The notes under the pieces: generated by a model
Database searches by the model: none
Told to the model about the DNA's origin: nothing
What the model saw: only the letters and a program-made list of their open reading frames with translations
Made by a program: the position numbers and the translations under genes
Assembly: GCA_900752095.1 (NCBI GenBank)
Contig: CAADUD010000098.1
Location: 1 to 9,095 of the forward strand
DNA length: 9,095 bases
Source: Clostridia bacterium
GTDB taxonomy: Bacteria > Bacillota > Clostridia > TANB77 > CAG-508
Direction: 5' to 3'
Shown here: piece after piece, positions 6,480 through 9,095 of the stretch
Layout: every line of letters starts with the position of its first letter
Numbering within the stretch: position 1 is the first letter of the stretch

Positions 6480-6508
6480 ATTATCTATTAACTTGTGTTT
6501 TTTGTCAA
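6480..6508 (-). promoter_or_regulatory. Sigma-A promoter of glgP overlapping the MFS stop codon
   Basis: On the minus strand a perfect -35 TTGACA (6503-6508) contains the TGA stop codon of the MFS gene (6505-6507). After a 17-bp spacer comes GATAAT (6480-6485, 5 of 6 matches). The predicted start is about 6473. glgP can therefore be transcribed independently, although no terminator separates it from the MFS gene, so read-through from the MFS promoter is also possible. Confidence 0.65.
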
Positions 6509-7773
6509 TTGATTTCCAAAAATTCAATTTCTTTTTTAGGATATTCTTCTGGTTTTAATCCCACTTTAGTTCTCATTTTGTCTAATAATAATACAAATAC
6601 AATAGTTAGGATACAACCAATTACTAAAATAGTATTAGAAGTTGTTGTAATTCTTAAACAAGCAGATGCTAATAAGGTTATAATGGCTCTCATAATACTT
6701 TCCATTAAATTAAAGGAAGAAGTAATTTTGTTACGTGCTGTAGCAGTTGTAAAATTGTTTAAATATCTTCTAATAAGAGTATAGAAAGGTCCCCTTGCAA
6801 GGTATTGTATCAAAAAGGAAAATAAAATAATAAAAAGCGCCACATAATAAGGTAATTTTCCTGCAATACAAAATCCTATAATTATACAAGTTATGGTAGT
6901 AGGTAATGCTAAATAAGCTAATGTTTTATTTCTATAACGATTATGGATTCTATTTTGATTTCTTGCACTAATTCCTGAAACAACACCTAGAACAGCAAAA
7001 ATAATACCAAAATATTGCTCTGGTACTCCTAGTTGTTCCAGTGTTCCACTTCTTAAACTTACTAGACAAGCAAATAGACCAGATAAAGTTCCACCAAATA
7101 GCAATAAATATTTTAGCCTTTTAGATTGGAACATATATCGAAATGAATATCTTAAATTTTTCATGTATTGTCTCATGCTAAATTCTTTCTGCTTAATATT
7201 TTCAGTTTCCTTAAATTTAAAAGCTAATATAGTCGATAAAATACAACATATTAAACATAATACAAATGGTAAATAACCATTCCATACATATAAAAAGCCT
7301 GAAATTACTGCTGCAATGCCGTCTATGTAATAATACCAAGAAGTTCCATTTCCATCAATTTTAGAAAATTTTAATCCCCTTTTTTCATCTTTAGGTAAAT
7401 TGTCATATAATAAATTGGTTTCTGTTACACCTTTCATATTAAATGCAATAGCAGATAATAATTGCCCAATAATAACATAAACTAAATTTTGCGCAATTAA
7501 ATAACTAAAAATAGAAAATGCATTAATAATATTAGCAACAATTAAACTCTTTCTTTTTCCTATTTTAGTGCAAAGAGCAGTTAAAGGCATAATTAATATA
7601 AGCCTAAAAATAGGATAAAAAGCTTCTGCTAATAAAACATCTGCAGCACTTATTTGCTTTACTTGTGTTAAAAATAGAAAAGCTATAGAATAATAAAATA
7701 ATAAATCCCATGATATCATTTTATAAATAGGATATAGTTGTACATTATATTGTTTTTCTTTTGAATCTTCCAC
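6505..7773 (-). CDS. MFS transporter, substrate unknown
   Basis: Integral membrane protein of the major facilitator superfamily, 422 residues from the GTG at 7771-7773. About 12 hydrophobic helices can be traced, from SWDLLFYYSIAFLFLTQV near residue 20 to NTILVIGCILTIVFVLLL near residue 385. Between helices 2 and 3, CTKIGKRKSLIVAN resembles the MFS motif A loop. A cytoplasmic linker (about 190-215, rich in Lys and Arg) separates the halves. The family is clear; substrate (drug, sugar or other) is not. The start is uncertain. The GTG has no Shine-Dalgarno at normal distance, whereas AGGAGGTG (7805-7812) is ideally placed for an in-frame CTG at 7798-7800, which would add nine residues (first codon read as Met, then RLFTRHFI). 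An in-frame TGA immediately upstream excludes any longer form. The gene is followed by glgP, 83 nt away. Confidence 0.88.
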   Translation of the reverse strand: MEDSKEKQYNVQLYPIYKMISWDLLFYYSIAFLFLTQVKQISAADVLLAEAFYPIFRLILIMPLTALCTKIGKRKSLIVANIINAFSIFSYLIAQNLVYVIIGQLLSAIAFNMKGVTETNLLYDNLPKDEKRGLKFSKIDGNGTSWYYYIDGIAAVISGFLYVWNGYLPFVLCLICCILSTILAFKFKETENIKQKEFSMRQYMKNLRYSFRYMFQSKRLKYLLLFGGTLSGLFACLVSLRSGTLEQLGVPEQYFGIIFAVLGVVSGISARNQNRIHNRYRNKTLAYLALPTTITCIIIGFCIAGKLPYYVALFIILFSFLIQYLARGPFYTLIRRYLNNFTTATARNKITSSFNLMESIMRAIITLLASACLRITTTSNTILVIGCILTIVFVLLLDKMRTKVGLKPEEYPKKEIEFLEIN

Positions 7774-7781
7774 TATAAAAT

Positions 7782-7801
7782 GCCGAGTAAATAGCCTCAG
7801 C
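7782..7801 (-). other. Small hairpin between the MFS Shine-Dalgarno and the GTG codon
   Basis: On the minus strand GCTGAG (7796-7801) pairs with CTCGGC (7782-7787), six pairs including one G-U, around an 8-nt loop. It begins 5 nt after AGGAGG and ends 8 nt before the GTG at 7773. If it folds, it would bring the Shine-Dalgarno within about 13 nt of that GTG. If translation starts at the CTG (7798-7800), the start codon lies inside the stem. Either way it may affect initiation. Confidence 0.35.
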
Positions 7802-7804
7802 TTT

Positions 7805-7812
7805 CACCTCCT
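7805..7812 (-). promoter_or_regulatory. Strong Shine-Dalgarno (AGGAGGTG) of the MFS gene
   Basis: Perfect AGGAGGTG, the strongest ribosome binding site in the window. It lies 6 nt before an in-frame CTG (7798-7800) and 33 nt before the GTG at 7773, with no ATG in the MFS frame between. The site coincides with the predicted transcription start (about 7812-7814), so the mRNA would begin almost at the Shine-Dalgarno. Confidence 0.75.
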
Positions 7813-7818
7813 ATGCAC

Positions 7819-7848
7819 ATTATATAAATAACATAAAAAAAATGTCAA
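7819..7848 (-). promoter_or_regulatory. Sigma-A promoter of the MFS gene
   Basis: Both hexamers are perfect: TTGACA (7843-7848) and TATAAT (7819-7824) on the minus strand, with an 18-bp spacer. Transcription should start at about 7812-7814, directly at the Shine-Dalgarno, giving almost no 5' leader. Confidence 0.75.
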
Positions 7849-7885
7849 TATATCTGAAAATGTTTTTATTTTTTATTAATTTATA

Positions 7886-7933
7886 TAAAAATATATTTTT
7901 TAAATAATATATTTTTACGTTTAAAATTTAAAC
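7886..7933. repeat. Two adjacent AT-rich inverted repeats in the divergent intergenic region
   Basis: Arms 7886-7897 and 7906-7917 are a perfect 12-nt inverted repeat with an 8-nt loop. Just to the right, GTTTAAA and TTTAAAC (7919-7925 and 7927-7933) form a second one around a single A. They lie between the MFS promoter and the divergent GT51 gene and could bind a regulator or simply reflect composition; this gap is almost pure A and T. A 10-nt copy of GTTTAAAATT recurs at 8066-8075. Apart from promoters I see nothing else in this gap. Confidence 0.3.
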
Positions 7934-8044
7934 ATTGATTTTGTTTGATATTTTTCTAAAATGAATACTTAAAAAATTATCATAAACGAATCAATTGTTT
8001 TTAATTTTAAGAAAATTTTAATAGCTTTTTTTTATAAAAAACGT

Positions 8045-8050
8045 TATAAT
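8045..8050 (+). promoter_or_regulatory. Possible -10 element for the GT51 gene
   Basis: A perfect TATAAT about 75 nt before the start codon. No good -35 lies 16-18 bp upstream (TAGCTT at 8022-8027). Another pair, TTGATT (7935-7940) with TAAAAT (7957-7962) and a 16-bp spacer, is about equally possible. In sequence this AT-rich, neither assignment is firm. Confidence 0.3.
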
Positions 8051-8123
8051 ATTTTTGTAAATAAAGTTTAAAATTAATTTAATATAGCATTGTTAGTTTT
8101 TAATGGGAAGGAAAAAAATATTT

Positions 8124-8858
8124 ATGAAAAAATGGATTTTAAGAATTTTGGTTATTCTATTATGTTTCGGTATAATTGTAGGTGCCTTTATATTATATGA
8201 AGGGCATAAATTGTATAAAGAAGCTCTAGATCAAATTAGCTTAGAGGATAAGGTAGCTCAAGAACAAAAAGATGAAGATTATGTACATTTAAAAGATTTG
8301 CCAGTAGACTATAAAAACGCTGTTGTTTCTGTAGAGGATCATCGTTTTTATAAGCATGGTCCCATTGATGTAATTGCTATTGGTAGAGCTTTAATTACTA
8401 ACATACGTTATGGTCAATTACTAGAAGGTGGTAGTACTATTACACAGCAAGTAGCTAAAAATTTATACTTTATTGCTGAAGATGATAACCCCGTTTACCG
8501 AAAATTTGCAGAAATATTTATGGCTTACGATTTAGAAAATACTTACAAAAAAGATGAAATATTAGAACTTTATATGAATACTATTTATTTTGGTGATGGT
8601 TATTATGGTATTGAGGAAGCTTGTCAAGGATATTTAGGAAAAGATGCTAGCCAAATGACTTTATTTGAAGCAACTATGATGGCAGGAATCCCCAATGCTC
8701 CAAGTGTATATGCTCCTACTGCTAACATAGATTTAACTTTAAGTAGACAAAGAAAGGTAGTGTCTACTATGGTGGAAAATGGCTATTTAACACAAGAACA
8801 AGCAGATAAAGTTTTGGCTGAGCAATCGACTTTTGAAAGTGAATATAATAAGAAATAA
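8124..8858 (+). CDS. Monofunctional peptidoglycan glycosyltransferase (GT51)
   Basis: Membrane-anchored enzyme that polymerises lipid II into glycan strands outside the membrane. From the chosen start it has 244 residues: a short basic N-terminus, one membrane helix (about 4-25, WILRILVILLCFGIIVGAFIL), then a GT51 domain. All five family motifs are visible: EDHRFYKHG (71-79, E71 the likely catalytic base), GGSTITQQVAKN (102-113), KFAEIFMAYDLE (127-138), KDEILELYMNTIYFG (143-157) and ATMMAGIPNAPSVYAP (183-198). There is no penicillin-binding transpeptidase domain, so it is an MtgA-like or stand-alone form, not a bifunctional PBP1. The ATG at 8124 has GGAAGGA (8106-8112) upstream, with rather long 11-nt spacing. 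An in-frame ATG at 8103 adds seven residues but has no ribosome binding site. It is the only complete plus-strand gene, divergent from the MFS gene, and ends before a strong terminator. Confidence 0.93.
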   Translation: MKKWILRILVILLCFGIIVGAFILYEGHKLYKEALDQISLEDKVAQEQKDEDYVHLKDLPVDYKNAVVSVEDHRFYKHGPIDVIAIGRALITNIRYGQLLEGGSTITQQVAKNLYFIAEDDNPVYRKFAEIFMAYDLENTYKKDEILELYMNTIYFGDGYYGIEEACQGYLGKDASQMTLFEATMMAGIPNAPSVYAPTANIDLTLSRQRKVVSTMVENGYLTQEQADKVLAEQSTFESEYNKK

Positions 8859-8914
8859 TAAAAAAACTAAAGTTACAAATTAAAATAATTTACATTAAAG
8901 AAAGAATATGTTAC

Positions 8915-8949
8915 AAAAAAGAGGAGTAAAGTTTACTCCTCTTTTTTTT
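8915..8949. terminator. Bidirectional terminator shared by convergent genes
   Basis: GAGGAGTAA (8921-8929) pairs with TTACTCCTC (8933-8941) around a 3-nt loop. There are six A before the stem and eight T after it. It terminates the plus-strand GT51 gene and, read the other way, the minus-strand gene at the right edge, whose last codons and stop codon form one arm. Confidence 0.88.
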
Positions 8950-9095
8950 GTGCTACATCTTTGTGCCATTTATGATGGTTCCAACCGGTTATATCACTAA
9001 ATTCATCTTCTAAATAATGTAACCGTATACCAATAGCACAAGAATATTGGCACCTTTCAGGAGGTGGTGGCTTTGGTTTACTTCTGCATGCATGA
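8933..9095 (-). CDS. Unrecognised protein, C-terminal fragment
   Basis: An open minus-strand frame enters from the right edge and ends at TAA (8933-8935), giving 53 visible residues. The start lies outside the window. The sequence has a Pro-rich piece (KPKPPPPERC), three Cys spaced C-x2-S-C after an earlier Cys (near the left end of the visible peptide, CQYSC), a Trp/His-rich stretch (ITGWNHHKWHK) and a charged end (AQKKEE). I do not recognise a family. The Cys and His content would allow metal binding, but that is speculation. Supporting a real gene: the frame runs uninterrupted to a stop within a terminator, the usual end of a gene, and the stretch is less AT-rich than the adjacent non-coding DNA. 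A 28-codon frame in another register (from 9093) stops early and is less convincing. Confidence 0.5.
   Translation of the reverse strand, partial: HACRSKPKPPPPERCQYSCAIGIRLHYLEDEFSDITGWNHHKWHKDVAQKKEE

Noticed and set aside
6386..6784. 132-residue plus-strand open frame across the glgP/MFS junction
   Set aside because: It is antisense to two clear genes and the glgP promoter; its hydrophobic content comes from the complementary strand of a membrane protein gene.
3854..7773. MFS plus glgP as a dedicated glucan uptake and breakdown system
   Set aside because: glgP has its own strong promoter, the MFS protein shows no features pointing to sugar transport, and no other glycogen genes are present, so adjacency alone is not enough.
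7797..7820. Seven-codon leader peptide (MCIGGES) before the MFS gene
   Set aside because: Its ATG lies at the end of the promoter -10 box, upstream of the predicted transcript start, and has no ribosome binding site, so it is unlikely to be in the mRNA.

Overview
The window looks like chromosomal DNA from a low-GC, endospore-forming Bacillota, most likely a gut-type member of Clostridia. The clues are the strong AT bias, AGGAGG-type ribosome binding sites before most genes, a spore-coat cotJABC operon and a clostridial-style glycogen phosphorylase with a DUF3417 N-terminus. There are no tRNA or rRNA genes, CRISPR arrays, insertion sequences or phage genes.

Layout, left to right. The first 100 bases hold the start of a minus-strand MATE efflux gene running off the left edge. 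Behind it are a strong promoter, a palindrome at the predicted +1 and a terminator-like hairpin at the very 5' end of the mRNA. Next come cotJC, cotJB and cotJA (all minus strand), translationally coupled behind a good sigma-E-type promoter and closed by a terminator near 285. Pyruvate kinase (2079-3512) follows as a single-gene unit with its own promoter, long AT-rich leader and terminator. Then come glgP (3854-6421) and an MFS transporter (6505-7773), both on the minus strand. glgP has its own promoter, built over the MFS stop codon. After a divergent AT-rich intergenic region, a monofunctional GT51 peptidoglycan glycosyltransferase lies on the plus strand (8124-8858). It ends at a bidirectional terminator shared with the 3' end of an unrecognised minus-strand gene that runs off the right edge.

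Functionally this is ordinary core genome: efflux, spore-coat oxidative defence, the last step of glycolysis, glycogen breakdown and cell-wall synthesis. glgP and pyk lie at opposite ends of the glycogen-to-pyruvate route but are separated by a strong terminator, so nothing shows that they are co-regulated. I did not find a convincing new multi-gene system. The points most worth a second look are: (1) Cys/Asn-rich extensions on all three CotJ proteins; (2) the promoter, palindrome and 5'-end hairpin before the MATE gene; (3) the MFS gene, whose predicted mRNA begins at its Shine-Dalgarno and whose best-placed start codon is CTG; (4) the unidentified protein at the right edge, whose last codons form part of a terminator hairpin.
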